A DNA stretch of 64,000 nucleotides from Chloroflexi bacterium HGW-Chloroflexi-3. GTDB lineage: Bacteria; Chloroflexota; Anaerolineae; Anaerolineales; Anaerolineaceae. Numbering within the stretch: position 1 is the first letter of the stretch; the number at the start of each line of letters is the position of its first letter. A program made the translations under genes and the position numbers. This document shows, one piece after another, positions 25,095-34,041 of the stretch. The notes under the pieces are model-generated. The model was not told the DNA's origin. It searched no databases and saw only the letters and a list, made by a program, of their open reading frames with translations. The stretch is taken from assembly GCA_002842045.1 (NCBI GenBank), contig PHBX01000009.1, positions 124,001-188,000 of the forward strand. The letters run 5' to 3'.

Positions 25095-25970
25095 TCAGGT
25101 TCCAGAATTAATCCTCTTTTTACACCACCATGGCCAAAGGTGGATCCCTAAGCCCATGGCGAACATCGTCAGCCCTATGACGCCCAGAATGGGTAAGGTT
25201 GCGTAAAATCCTCCTGCAAATCCAAACACAATAAAAAAGGTATGAAATATCAGAGGAACTGCCAGAATGACTTTATCAACATAAGCATCTTTTTTTAATC
25301 CCGGCTTGACAACATAGATGATGACACCTCCAGCCAGTATGATCAGCAACATGCTCATAGCGCTGACCAGTTCAGTTTTGGCAAATACATTCGCAAAGAT
25401 GTAATTGGTGATCGCCAGAATGACAACTGCAAATAAAAATGCTAATAGCGGATAAGTATTGCGCAACCAGACAGATTCGCGTTGTTTGTGCAAATGTCGG
25501 AACCAATATAGAAATCCACTATAGGACACCACCACGATATACCAGGCCCAGAAGTTCCCCCAGGGAACCCCAAACCACTGCCAATCAAGCGGAATTACCC
25601 AATTCCAGAATCCCAGGCGGATGGCAATCGCATCCATTGCCAGATCCAGGTTTAGTGCCAATATACCTACCAGAAATGGACGAGCATAATCAGGCATTTC
25701 GAGGTGTTTTACAAACTCCATGCCGCTGTAAATAATCACAGCCCAACCCAATCCAATACAAATCGGCGCACCGTCCAGCATGAGTAAAAATTCTCCATAA
25801 TGATAGGCTTCCAACTGCTGGATTGTCATCCATTCCAAGAATACACCAAATATCAAAGCAAATATCAGTTCAAGTACCTTGCCGTTTTTTTGTCTGACAG
25901 CATGCCAGAAACAGGCAACGAATAAGAGTGTGGTCAATAATTCAAAGATAATAAATGCAGCTTTTTCCAT
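25095..25970 (-). CDS. Carotenoid-biosynthesis-like (DUF422/CruF-like) membrane protein
   Basis: 291 residues, about eight to nine TM helices. 'GILALNLDLAMDAIAIRLGF' and 'WFGVPWGNFWAWYIVVVSYS' match the core of carotenoid hydratase-type membrane proteins (CruF/DUF422). Related proteins add water to carotenoid ends, but distant members have unknown roles and no other carotenoid gene is present here. Monocistronic and convergent with azlD. Confidence 0.65.
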   Translation of the reverse strand: MEKAAFIIFELLTTLLFVACFWHAVRQKNGKVLELIFALIFGVFLEWMTIQQLEAYHYGEFLLMLDGAPICIGLGWAVIIYSGMEFVKHLEMPDYARPFLVGILALNLDLAMDAIAIRLGFWNWVIPLDWQWFGVPWGNFWAWYIVVVSYSGFLYWFRHLHKQRESVWLRNTYPLLAFLFAVVILAITNYIFANVFAKTELVSAMSMLLIILAGGVIIYVVKPGLKKDAYVDKVILAVPLIFHTFFIVFGFAGGFYATLPILGVIGLTMFAMGLGIHLWPWWCKKRINSGT

Positions 25971-26190
25971 TTGGATCTCTTCATGATTGTATCCCTTTTT
26001 GTGAATTTTTCCGGTTTCATTTCAATCGAATTTGAGTTTGAAGCAAAATTAGGATTCAACTCTCATTCAATTTTATGGATTGCCTGCTCATTTTTTGTCG
26101 TTTTCAAAATTGCAAGGTTTCCTTGAAATTAAAAATGACTAGTTATAATGGAAACAATTTTAACCGTAATATTTAATGATAAGGATAGCT

Positions 26191-26823
26191 ATGACAATTG
26201 AACTCAGTGGACTATATGTTCCAAATCGTATTGCTCGATATATGATAATGACACTGCAGGATTTAATGGGTGAAAATGGTTTGAACGCTGTATTTAAACA
26301 AAGTGGATTGCCTACTTATCGGGAAATTTGTCCCCCTGATAATATGGATAATGCATTTGATTTTTCTATTTATTCAGCCATCTGTTCAGCTGTTGCCAAT
26401 ACATACGGTCCGCGTGGCGCCAGGGTATTTCTGATTCGTGCTGGGAAAGCAGGCTTTCGAAATGGTATCCAAAGCTTTATCGATAATTATGGCGCTGGAT
26501 TGGAGTTAACAGGAAAATTAGTGCCACTATCCTTAAAATTACCCCTCTTTCTCAAATGGATCGCTAAAAACTATACTGAAACTAGTGATCGCATTGTGGA
26601 AGTAAAAGACAATGGTGATCATTATCTTTATATTAACAAACGTTGCCCGGTTTGTTGGGGGCATCATGCCACCTCACCTGATTGTCACATCACACTAGGC
26701 TTTTTACAGGAAGCCACCCAATTTATCTCCAATGGTGCCCAATTCCAGATCCGTCAGATCACATCGATTGGTGCCGGAGACGCAAGTTGTGATTTTATTA
26801 TTCCCAAACGGACTGTTGACTGA
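26191..26823 (+). CDS. V4R (4-vinyl reductase-type) ligand-binding domain protein
   Basis: 210 residues, soluble. The C-terminal half has the V4R pattern: 'CPVCWGHHATSPDCHITLGF' and 'ITSIGAGDASCDFII', the Cys-containing turn that can bind metal in BchJ/XylR_N-type domains. V4R proteins bind small hydrophobic ligands or tetrapyrroles. No catalytic or DNA-binding domain is attached. The start ATG 26191 is preceded by AAGGA; an earlier in-frame ATG at 26176 has no ribosome site. Possibly functionally tied to the downstream methyltransferase-GH3 pair, although it has its own transcription unit. Confidence 0.65.
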   Translation: MTIELSGLYVPNRIARYMIMTLQDLMGENGLNAVFKQSGLPTYREICPPDNMDNAFDFSIYSAICSAVANTYGPRGARVFLIRAGKAGFRNGIQSFIDNYGAGLELTGKLVPLSLKLPLFLKWIAKNYTETSDRIVEVKDNGDHYLYINKRCPVCWGHHATSPDCHITLGFLQEATQFISNGAQFQIRQITSIGAGDASCDFIIPKRTVD

Positions 26824-26991
26824 GGGACAGTTACAAAAAAAATTGATTTTTGATAGCCTGTTTTTTTTTGATTAGATTGATATTTATTGTCTTTCGCACC
26901 AGCTTGCCTTTTTTCAGCCTGTTCACGCGCAGTTATTTTTAATCCAAAATAGCTGCATTTTGAGAAAAAATCAACTCCAATTGTTGTTAAA

Positions 26992-27020
26992 TTGGCACAA
27001 TACTTTTTTATAGGTATAAT
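26992..27020 (+). promoter_or_regulatory. Promoter of the methyltransferase-GH3 unit
   Basis: TTGGCA (26992-26997), 17-base spacer, TATAAT (27015-27020): a strong vegetative promoter 36 bases before the methyltransferase ATG. Confidence 0.75.
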
Positions 27021-27056
27021 AAATCAAACCCTAAATCCACAAAAGGCACATCCAGC

Positions 27057-27770
27057 ATGGAAGAAAAAGAAGTTGTCGTTGAAGCTTTCACCGAGCTTGC
27101 TCCACGCTACGAAAGTGTAGTCAATAACGAATTAAATAAATTCTGGGGGTGGAGTTACCAGGGATTTATTGATTTTCTCATTGAGAATACATCCATTTCC
27201 GATGGAGAAATGTTGTTAGATATTGCTACGGGAACAGGTGTGATTCCGCGAGCCGTATTGCAAACCAACGCCCATTCTAAAATCGTTGGGATCGACATCA
27301 CACCGGCGATGTTAAGACATGGCAAACAAAAGCTGGGAGAGGATATCTTCGGGAAAAAAGTCTTTCTGACCACTGGAGATGCCATGTGGTTGCCCTTTGC
27401 ACCTGCTTCATTTAATCTCATTATATGCGGTTTAGCGACTCATCACATGCAGGTTGATCAATTAACTGCAGAAATTTATCGGGTTCTTAAAGAAAATGGT
27501 CGCTTTTCACTGGCTGATGTAGGGGGATCGAAACTATGGAGAAATCCAGTGATTAATTTCTTTATAAAAATTTTAGCGTATTTTTATTTTTTGATTACTG
27601 AAAATAAAGATAGAGCCTGGGCAGAAGCTTCTGCCGTCTCAAACGTCTATACAGCTCAGGATTGGCATCAAATTTTATCGAATGCTGGTTTTAAAGAAAT
27701 AAAAATAACTTTACTTAAATCCAGGAAGTTATGGGTCCCAGACCCGTTGTTAATTCAGGCACATAAATAA
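27057..27770 (+). CDS. UbiE/class I SAM-dependent methyltransferase
   Basis: 237 residues. SAM site 'MLLDIATGTGVIPRAVL' (about 52-68), motif II 'IVGIDITPAMLRHGKQKLG', and motif III/IV 'ATHHMQVDQLTAEIYRVLKE', typical of UbiE/menaquinone-type or small-molecule methyltransferases. A C-terminal hydrophobic stretch ('NFFIKILAYFYFLIT') may tie it to the membrane. It is 22 bases ahead of the GH3 gene, so the pair is likely to act on one product. Confidence 0.87.
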   Translation: MEEKEVVVEAFTELAPRYESVVNNELNKFWGWSYQGFIDFLIENTSISDGEMLLDIATGTGVIPRAVLQTNAHSKIVGIDITPAMLRHGKQKLGEDIFGKKVFLTTGDAMWLPFAPASFNLIICGLATHHMQVDQLTAEIYRVLKENGRFSLADVGGSKLWRNPVINFFIKILAYFYFLITENKDRAWAEASAVSNVYTAQDWHQILSNAGFKEIKITLLKSRKLWVPDPLLIQAHK

Positions 27771-27792
27771 TATAGATACGCAAGGAGAAAAG

Positions 27793-29382
27793 ATGGCGAC
27801 AGTTAAAGAGCTCATGAAGCAAGGCAAAAAAGCAGAAATATGGACCAAACTCTGTGGACATTTGGATTTGAATATGGATGAATACATGGAGATACAGGAG
27901 CGATTGTTGTTTGAGCAAATTGAATACCTCAAACACAGTGAAATTGGAAAAGCACTGCTAGGGGACAAAATTCCAACCACCGTTGAAGAATTCAGTAACC
28001 TGGTGCCACTGACAACTTATAAAGATTATGACCCATTCCTAAAGGATCAAAAATCAGATGCTTTGCCGTTTGAACCTTTCGGTTGGGCACGAACATCCGG
28101 TCGTTCAGGTGAATACCCCTGGAAATGGTCTCCTTACACAAAACAAATGTATGATCAATTGGGAAATGGTTCAATCAGCGCCATCCTGATGTCGTCTGCT
28201 ACGCGCAAAGGTGAGGTTAATATTGACCCTCACAATGTGCTTTTACTCGGTACCGCACCCCGCCCATATATGTCCGGTTATTTGAGTCTTTCTGTAGAAG
28301 AACAATCCGGTTTCCGTTTTGTTCCACCATTATCAGTGGGCGAAACCATGGATTTTGGTGCTCGCATCAACGCTGGTTTTCAACAGGGAATGATTACTGG
28401 ATTGGATTACTTCTATGGTCTTGCCAGTATTTTGGCGAAAATTGGCGAAAGATTCGAAACAGGTGGTGGAAGTGGAAAATTCTCCCCGGCAATGTTACGC
28501 CCCAGCGTGTTATTCCGCTTGATCAAAGGTGCCATCAATGCCAAATTAGGAAAACGGAAATTATTGCCTAAAGATATCTGGAATATGAAAGGCGTATTAA
28601 CCGGTGGAACAGACACCGATATTTTCCGCAAGAAGATTGAATATTATTGGGGAAAACAACCATTAGAAGGATATGCCTGTACAGAAGGTGGTATTTTTGC
28701 CTTTCAGTCCTGGAGTTATAAAGGGATGACGCTTGTCCCAGATAGCAATTTCTATGAATTCATTCCTTATGATGAGCATATTAAGAGCAGAATTGATAAA
28801 AATTACAAACCAAAGACGCTACTTTTCCGAGACCTGGAACCAGGTATTTATGAAATGGTCTTCACCAACCTGCTTGGTGGTGTGTTTACCCGCTATCGCA
28901 TCGGAGATTTGATTGAAGTAATATCAATGCGAGATGATGAAGTCGGTATCAACCTTCCACAAATTCGGTTTTATTCTCGTTGTGACGATATCATCGATTT
29001 GGGTGGGATGGTCAGATTAACAGAGAAAGCCATCTGGCTGGTCATCGAAGCTGCAAAGTTCAGGTATGTAGATTGGATCGCCAGAAAAGAAGAAAAAGAA
29101 GGGAAACCAATTTTGCATCTCTATCTTGAACTGGCAGACAGTGAAACTACACCGATGGATAAAATCGAAGAATCCTTGCGGGTCAATTTTAGAGCGATGA
29201 ACAATGAGTTCGCTGACTTTGAAAAAATGATGGGAGAAGAATATTTTGTTGTTTCCCGTCTAAAAGATGGTGCTTTTGCAAAATATATGGAAGAACAGAA
29301 GGCTGCTGGTGCAGATCTTGCACACATAAAACCAACTCATATGCAGGCACCAGAGAAAGTTATCAAACGCTTACTATCCTAG
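27793..29382 (+). CDS. GH3 family protein (acyl-adenylating, ANL superfamily)
   Basis: 529 residues, the normal size for GH3. GH3 enzymes activate a carboxylic acid with ATP and join it to an amino acid or another acceptor; plant members conjugate auxin and jasmonate, while most bacterial ones are uncharacterised. Visible blocks are 'EIGKALLGDKIPTTVEEFSN' (N-terminal GH3 lead), 'FARTSG'-like 'GWARTSGRSGEYPWKW', 'MKGVLTGGTDTDIFRKKIEY', 'GYACTEGGIFAFQ' (acyl-binding/adenylation) and 'YRIGDLIEVISM' (ATP-binding YRxGD). Good GGAG ribosome site. The substrate is unknown; the co-transcribed methyltransferase is the main clue. Confidence 0.9.
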   Translation: MATVKELMKQGKKAEIWTKLCGHLDLNMDEYMEIQERLLFEQIEYLKHSEIGKALLGDKIPTTVEEFSNLVPLTTYKDYDPFLKDQKSDALPFEPFGWARTSGRSGEYPWKWSPYTKQMYDQLGNGSISAILMSSATRKGEVNIDPHNVLLLGTAPRPYMSGYLSLSVEEQSGFRFVPPLSVGETMDFGARINAGFQQGMITGLDYFYGLASILAKIGERFETGGGSGKFSPAMLRPSVLFRLIKGAINAKLGKRKLLPKDIWNMKGVLTGGTDTDIFRKKIEYYWGKQPLEGYACTEGGIFAFQSWSYKGMTLVPDSNFYEFIPYDEHIKSRIDKNYKPKTLLFRDLEPGIYEMVFTNLLGGVFTRYRIGDLIEVISMRDDEVGINLPQIRFYSRCDDIIDLGGMVRLTEKAIWLVIEAAKFRYVDWIARKEEKEGKPILHLYLELADSETTPMDKIEESLRVNFRAMNNEFADFEKMMGEEYFVVSRLKDGAFAKYMEEQKAAGADLAHIKPTHMQAPEKVIKRLLS

Positions 29383-29401
29383 GGGTATTGGTTATGACAC
29401 A

Positions 29402-31867
29402 ATGAACTTCAACCTTATCTCATTGATTCCATTGATAGCCCTCTTTTTGTATGGAGGGCTATATCTGGCTACAACATTTTCCAAAGCATCGACACAGATC
29501 CATGAACGGAACGCATTCAAAGGTTATCTGACCATGATGATGTTATGGTCCCTGGCCGCTTTTCTACTATTGGCTGCCATTGATAATCACCCTACCTTCT
29601 GGTTTCGGTTAATGGCTTTTGGTGCAGTGGGATCTGCGGTAACTTTGGTTCGTTTTGTCCGTACAGTAACTGGAAAGCATTGGGTGTGGATTAATTGGGT
29701 TTATGTCTATGGGGTGGTCAGTTTTATATTAATCTTGTTCACTCCATTAGCTATAAAATACGCAGTTATGGAGAATATGGAAGTCCTATACGAATTTGGG
29801 GAAATGATTTTCGTGATTGCTACTCCAGGTTATTTTTTAAATCTTTTTAGTCTCTTTGTGTTAATTAATAGATTTCGTGAAACAGATGATTCAATCATTC
29901 GTAACCGCTTAAGATACTTAATTCTTGGATTCGCGGTGATTTTATTAATTTCTCTGGTGAATTTCACCCCCTTAGGAAAATATCCCATTGATATAGCAGG
30001 AAATTCCATTACAGCCATTTTAATTTCCTATGCCATTCTACGACATCAGTTGCTAGACATTAAAGTGATTGTTCGAAAAAGTGTATTATATTCATTGCCA
30101 ACCATCATAATTAGTACCATATACTTTTTGATCATATCTCTGGCTTTCAATCTGATCTCCACTTATTCAGAAATTGAGATTTTTGGTCTATCGCTTATTG
30201 TGGCAATCCTGACTGCCCTGGTGGCACAACCATTTCGGGATAAAGCCCAATCGATCATTGATCGACTTTTCTTCCGGGAAAAGTATGATTCAAGTTTAAT
30301 GCTTCAAAGACTCAGTAGCCGAACGGCGCTGGTTCTCGATCTCGACCAGGTCACCAATATGATCCTGAAGGATCTTACTGAAACCCTGTATATTAAAAAC
30401 GCAGCTTTCTTCCTTAAAAGAGGAAAAGGGGCTGGATATTATCTTTCTGCCCAAATTGGGCTTGAACCTTTTATCAAAATCCGTATGAGTGAAAATCACC
30501 CGATTGCTTTATGGTTATCCAGTCACAAAGACGTGTTGCGAAAAAATGAATTGGATGTGCAACCTTATTTCAAATCCCTCTGGCGCAAAGAACGCGATGA
30601 TCTTGAAAAACTCAACGGGGAACTCTTTATCCCCTTATTGGTCAAAACGGAACTGGTGGGTATTTTTGTGATCGGACCAAAAAGATCTGAGCAAGGTTAT
30701 TCCCAGGATGATCAGCTTACCTTAACCACCCTCGCCAACCAGACAGCTGTTGCCATTGAAAATGCCCGCTTATACAAAATTGAGCAGGATCGTAGGGCAG
30801 AATTAACCATGTTATTTAATATGTCGCGGCAATTAGTTGCAACCGATGATGTGGATAAAGTCGTGAATACCATCACTCAATACGCAACTATCAGTACCAA
30901 TGTCACCTATTCAAGAATTCTAACCCCTGATTCTTCTGGCTCTTTTATTTGTAGAGCAGCACATTCGGTTCGCGATATTGATCCAAGTCTCGGAATTGGA
31001 AAAGTTGAGCCAGAAATAGTCAGTGAAATTTACAGGAATGTTCAGAATTCTGGAAAATTTGTGATTCTGGAAAAATCTGGTTCTCCATCATCAGAAGAAT
31101 TAAATCAGGCTTTATTCCTGGGACTGGCAACCAGTGTTTGTATCTACCCATTAAAAGTAGTCGATGAATTTATGGGATTGTTAATCTTCGGGGAGGAACG
31201 TCGTACACAACGTGAACCTTTTGATGCTAACAAAATGCAATTAATTAGTTTGGTCGCTGATCAGGCAGGAAGTGCTCTGCGTCGATCAAATTTACATGAA
31301 CAGTTGGAAGAAAGTCTCATCGAAACTGTTATTGCCCTCGCAAATGCAGTCGAAGCTCGTGATACTTACACTGAAGATCACAGTGCGCGCATGGAGGTAT
31401 TGGTGGTGGAAGTCTGTAAACAATTAGATTTCCCGGAAGAAGAATTACAGAACATGCGCTGGGCAGCCCACCTGCATGATATTGGTAAAATCGGTGTGCC
31501 CGATCATATTCTGCGCAAACCCAGCAGTCTTACAGAAGAAGAATGGGTGGCAATGAAAGAACACCCAAAAATTGGATCAAAAATTCTCGCACCCATTACA
31601 AAAATGGCATCGGTCAGCCCCATTATTCGATCACACCATGAGAAATTTAATGGAACTGGTTACCCGGATGGACTGGAGAAAACTCAAATTCCTTTGGGAG
31701 CACGAATTCTTACAGTTGTAGATGCTTATGTAGCCATGACCGATGACAGGCATTACCGTAAAAGTCTGGGCCATGCAAAAGCGCTGGAAGAATTAATCAA
31801 CAATAAAGGTAGCCAATTCGATCCGGAAATCGTAGATATCTTCCTCAAAGTCATTAATAAAAAATAA
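29402..31867 (+). CDS. Membrane sensor with GAF domains and HD-GYP cyclic-di-GMP phosphodiesterase
   Basis: 821 residues: an N-terminal 7-8-helix membrane module (about 1-270, histidine-kinase N-like), a first GAF region (about 300-460), a second GAF-like region (about 470-640), and a C-terminal HD-GYP domain (about 645-815) with HD pair 'AAHLHDIGKIGVPDHIL' and 'HHEKFNGTGYPDGL' carrying the GYP signature. It should hydrolyse c-di-GMP in response to a membrane or soluble signal. Starts 20 bases after GH3, so it is perhaps co-transcribed. The same HD-GYP tail occurs, separated from its catalytic core, in the 39476-40978 gene. Confidence 0.92.
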   Translation: MNFNLISLIPLIALFLYGGLYLATTFSKASTQIHERNAFKGYLTMMMLWSLAAFLLLAAIDNHPTFWFRLMAFGAVGSAVTLVRFVRTVTGKHWVWINWVYVYGVVSFILILFTPLAIKYAVMENMEVLYEFGEMIFVIATPGYFLNLFSLFVLINRFRETDDSIIRNRLRYLILGFAVILLISLVNFTPLGKYPIDIAGNSITAILISYAILRHQLLDIKVIVRKSVLYSLPTIIISTIYFLIISLAFNLISTYSEIEIFGLSLIVAILTALVAQPFRDKAQSIIDRLFFREKYDSSLMLQRLSSRTALVLDLDQVTNMILKDLTETLYIKNAAFFLKRGKGAGYYLSAQIGLEPFIKIRMSENHPIALWLSSHKDVLRKNELDVQPYFKSLWRKERDDLEKLNGELFIPLLVKTELVGIFVIGPKRSEQGYSQDDQLTLTTLANQTAVAIENARLYKIEQDRRAELTMLFNMSRQLVATDDVDKVVNTITQYATISTNVTYSRILTPDSSGSFICRAAHSVRDIDPSLGIGKVEPEIVSEIYRNVQNSGKFVILEKSGSPSSEELNQALFLGLATSVCIYPLKVVDEFMGLLIFGEERRTQREPFDANKMQLISLVADQAGSALRRSNLHEQLEESLIETVIALANAVEARDTYTEDHSARMEVLVVEVCKQLDFPEEELQNMRWAAHLHDIGKIGVPDHILRKPSSLTEEEWVAMKEHPKIGSKILAPITKMASVSPIIRSHHEKFNGTGYPDGLEKTQIPLGARILTVVDAYVAMTDDRHYRKSLGHAKALEELINNKGSQFDPEIVDIFLKVINKK

Positions 31868-31892
31868 CCCGGTAATTAAAAGTTGTTTTTTT

Positions 31893-31980
31893 CACAATAT
31901 TGTGCAAAATATCACATATAAGATAAATTCGGTATTAATTGTCAAATTTTGTTGACAAGAATTTTATTTTTTGATAATAT
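31893..31980 (+). promoter_or_regulatory. Hydrogenase operon promoter with stacked palindromes
   Basis: TTGACA (31952-31957), 17-base spacer and TAATAT (31975-31980) form a likely promoter. Upstream are a perfect 12-bp palindrome CACAATATTGTG (31893-31904), overlapping TGTGCAAAATATCACA (31901-31916), which has the TGTG-N8-CACA layout of CRP/FNR-family sites. An inverted repeat TTGTCAA/TTGACAA (31939-31958) overlaps the -35 box, and TGATAATATCA (31972-31982) covers the -10. Activator and repressor control, probably redox- or oxygen-linked, is inferred. Confidence 0.6.
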
Positions 31981-32121
31981 CATCACATAGTATTTCCATA
32001 CTATTTTTTCCCTAAATTTAAATATTTCCACCCCCATTAATGTCTCACCGCTGAAAAAATCCTTTTGAATAGCAAAAGTTTGTTTGCATTTAATTTCACC
32101 CAAAAAAAGAGAGGATCAATT

Positions 32122-33168
32122 ATGCTGCGTTTAGGAGAGAGTGTTCAGGAATTTTTAGCAAGGGAAGGAATGTCCCGGCGTGATTTCTTGAAATTTTGCA
32201 GTGTGATGGCCTGTGCAGGTTGTAGCGAAGCCTTCTTACGGTCACCCAGCCCAACTGCCGCTGAGTTAGTTTTGGATGTCCTGTCCGTGGATTACCATGA
32301 AACCATCATGGCTCCTTCAGGCTTTCAGGCAGAGAAATCAAAAGAGGACGCGATTGCTGCCGGAGGTTATGTGTTGGTGGTGGAAGGCTCCATTTCAACA
32401 GCAGGGGTAGGTGAATATTGTTGTGTAGCCGGAAAATCATCCCGCTACATTTTGGAAGAAGCAGCCAAAAACGCGGTTGCCGTGATCGCCATCGGGAATT
32501 GTGCGACTTTTGGAGGAGTACCGGCTGCCAATCCGAATCCTACAAGAGCTGTGGGTGTCTGGGATATCGTCAAAGATAAGCCTGTCGTCAATATCCCGGG
32601 TTGCCCAATCAATCCAGCAAACCTGACTGCCACCGTCGTCCACTTCCTCACCTATGGAAGCTTACCCGCTATGGATCAACTTAATCGTCCATTATTTGCT
32701 TTCGGTCGCAGAATTCATGATAATTGCGAACGACGTGGTCACTTTGACGCTGGCGAATTTGTATTGGAATGGGGCGATGATGGTCATCGTGCTGGTTGGT
32801 GTCTGTATAAAATGGGATGCAAAGGACCCACCTCATACCACAATTGCCCAACCATCCGATTTAATGATGGTGTTAACTGGCCTATTGGTGCAGGTCATCC
32901 ATGCATTGGCTGTTCCGAACCTGGTTTCTGGGACTGGGAGGTATATCAACCTGTCACACTTAACGAGGTAACCCCGCCCACCACTTATCCTTCTGTTGAA
33001 AAACCTGTGCGGGAAATATCGCCTACCAGTATTGCCATCAGTGGTACTGCTGTTGGTGCCGTCGCTGGCGCTGCTGGCGCATTTGCCTATTCTGCCCTCA
33101 CCAAACGTTCTTCTCACACAAAACCCGAAGTTGAGGAGATTGAATCAGAAGAATCCGCGGAGCATTAA
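32122..33168 (+). CDS. [NiFe] hydrogenase small subunit, N-terminus apparently shortened
   Basis: 348 residues from ATG 32122, chosen because AGAGGATC precedes it. Electron-transfer subunit with three Fe-S clusters. Proximal-cluster residues are seen in 'CAGCSEAFL', 'GNCATFGGVP' and 'PGCPINPAN'; the others in 'HDNCERRGHF', 'CLYKMGCKGPTSYHNC' and 'HPCIGCSEPGF'. A C-terminal hydrophobic helix ('AISGTAVGAVAGAAGAFAYS') anchors it. Odd point: the twin-arginine motif 'MSRRDFLKF' is only about ten residues from 'CAGCSE'. In the family about 45 residues, namely the rest of the Tat signal and the first beta-strand (the xVVWLxGxEC region), lie between. An in-frame internal deletion is the simplest explanation, and export or folding may be impaired. 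Confidence 0.88.
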   Translation: MLRLGESVQEFLAREGMSRRDFLKFCSVMACAGCSEAFLRSPSPTAAELVLDVLSVDYHETIMAPSGFQAEKSKEDAIAAGGYVLVVEGSISTAGVGEYCCVAGKSSRYILEEAAKNAVAVIAIGNCATFGGVPAANPNPTRAVGVWDIVKDKPVVNIPGCPINPANLTATVVHFLTYGSLPAMDQLNRPLFAFGRRIHDNCERRGHFDAGEFVLEWGDDGHRAGWCLYKMGCKGPTSYHNCPTIRFNDGVNWPIGAGHPCIGCSEPGFWDWEVYQPVTLNEVTPPTTYPSVEKPVREISPTSIAISGTAVGAVAGAAGAFAYSALTKRSSHTKPEVEEIESEESAEH

Positions 33169-33182
33169 AGGGAGAGTCACTT

Positions 33183-34040
33183 ATGGAAGTAAATAGAAGA
33201 GATTTTCTAAAAATCGCAGGTGCTGGGATTGGTACCCTCGTCCTTCCTTCGCTTGACGTTAAAGCAGCAACCATTCCAGGCAATCTTGAGAATGCTCATG
33301 CTATGTTATATGATGCGACGCTTTGCGTTGGCTGTCGTGCCTGTCAGGTCGCCTGTAAGAAACGAGCTGGACTACCTTATGTTACCGATGAAAATCAGAT
33401 GTACGAAATGCCCACTGATCTGAATGGTGACACCTGGACCATAATTAAACTTTACAAGGATACCGAAACGTATTCCTTCGTAAAGAAACAATGCATGCAT
33501 TGTGTTGAGCCAGCCTGTGCATCCGTATGCCCTGTGGCAGCGCTGGAAAAAACAACAGAAGGCCCGGTGGTTTATCATAGCTACAAATGTATTGGATGTC
33601 GTTATTGCATGACCGCTTGCCCATTTGATATACCGAAATATGAATGGGATGAAATAAATCCAATCATTCAAAAATGTGACTTCTGTGCCGACCTTCAGTC
33701 TGCCGGACAACAACCTGCCTGTAGTGCTGCTTGCCCCACCGGTGCATTGATCTCCGGAACACGTTCTGAAATGCTGGAAATTGCGCATCAACGTCTGGCC
33801 GATCATCCCGAACAATACTTTAACCATGTTTATGGAGAACACGAAGTGGGTGGTACTTCCATGCTGTATATTGCCGGTGTTTCCTATGAAAAACTTGGTT
33901 ATCCAACATTAAAAAATCAGTCCATTCCTGATATCACCTGGCCGTACATGAAAGCAGTCCCATTTGTCTTTTTTGGTATGGCTGGGGCAATGTCCGCATT
34001 TTACTACTGGACTCACCGCAACAAAGAAGAGGAGGGGTAA
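33183..34040 (+). CDS. HybA-like four-cluster ferredoxin subunit of the hydrogenase
   Basis: 285 residues. Tat signal 'NRRDFLKIAGAGIGTLVLPS', then sixteen cysteines in four [4Fe-4S] motifs: 'CVGCRACQVACKK', 'CMHCVEPACASVCPVAAL', 'CIGCRYCMTACPFDIP' and 'CDFCADLQSAGQQPACSAAC'. A C-terminal TM helix ('AVPFVFFGMAGAMSAFYYWT') anchors it. It would carry electrons between the hydrogenase small subunit and the HybB/NrfD-type membrane protein that exchanges them with the quinone pool. Good GGGAG ribosome site, 14 bases after the small-subunit stop. No defect seen. Confidence 0.92.
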   Translation: MEVNRRDFLKIAGAGIGTLVLPSLDVKAATIPGNLENAHAMLYDATLCVGCRACQVACKKRAGLPYVTDENQMYEMPTDLNGDTWTIIKLYKDTETYSFVKKQCMHCVEPACASVCPVAALEKTTEGPVVYHSYKCIGCRYCMTACPFDIPKYEWDEINPIIQKCDFCADLQSAGQQPACSAACPTGALISGTRSEMLEIAHQRLADHPEQYFNHVYGEHEVGGTSMLYIAGVSYEKLGYPTLKNQSIPDITWPYMKAVPFVFFGMAGAMSAFYYWTHRNKEEEG

Positions 34041-34041
34041 T

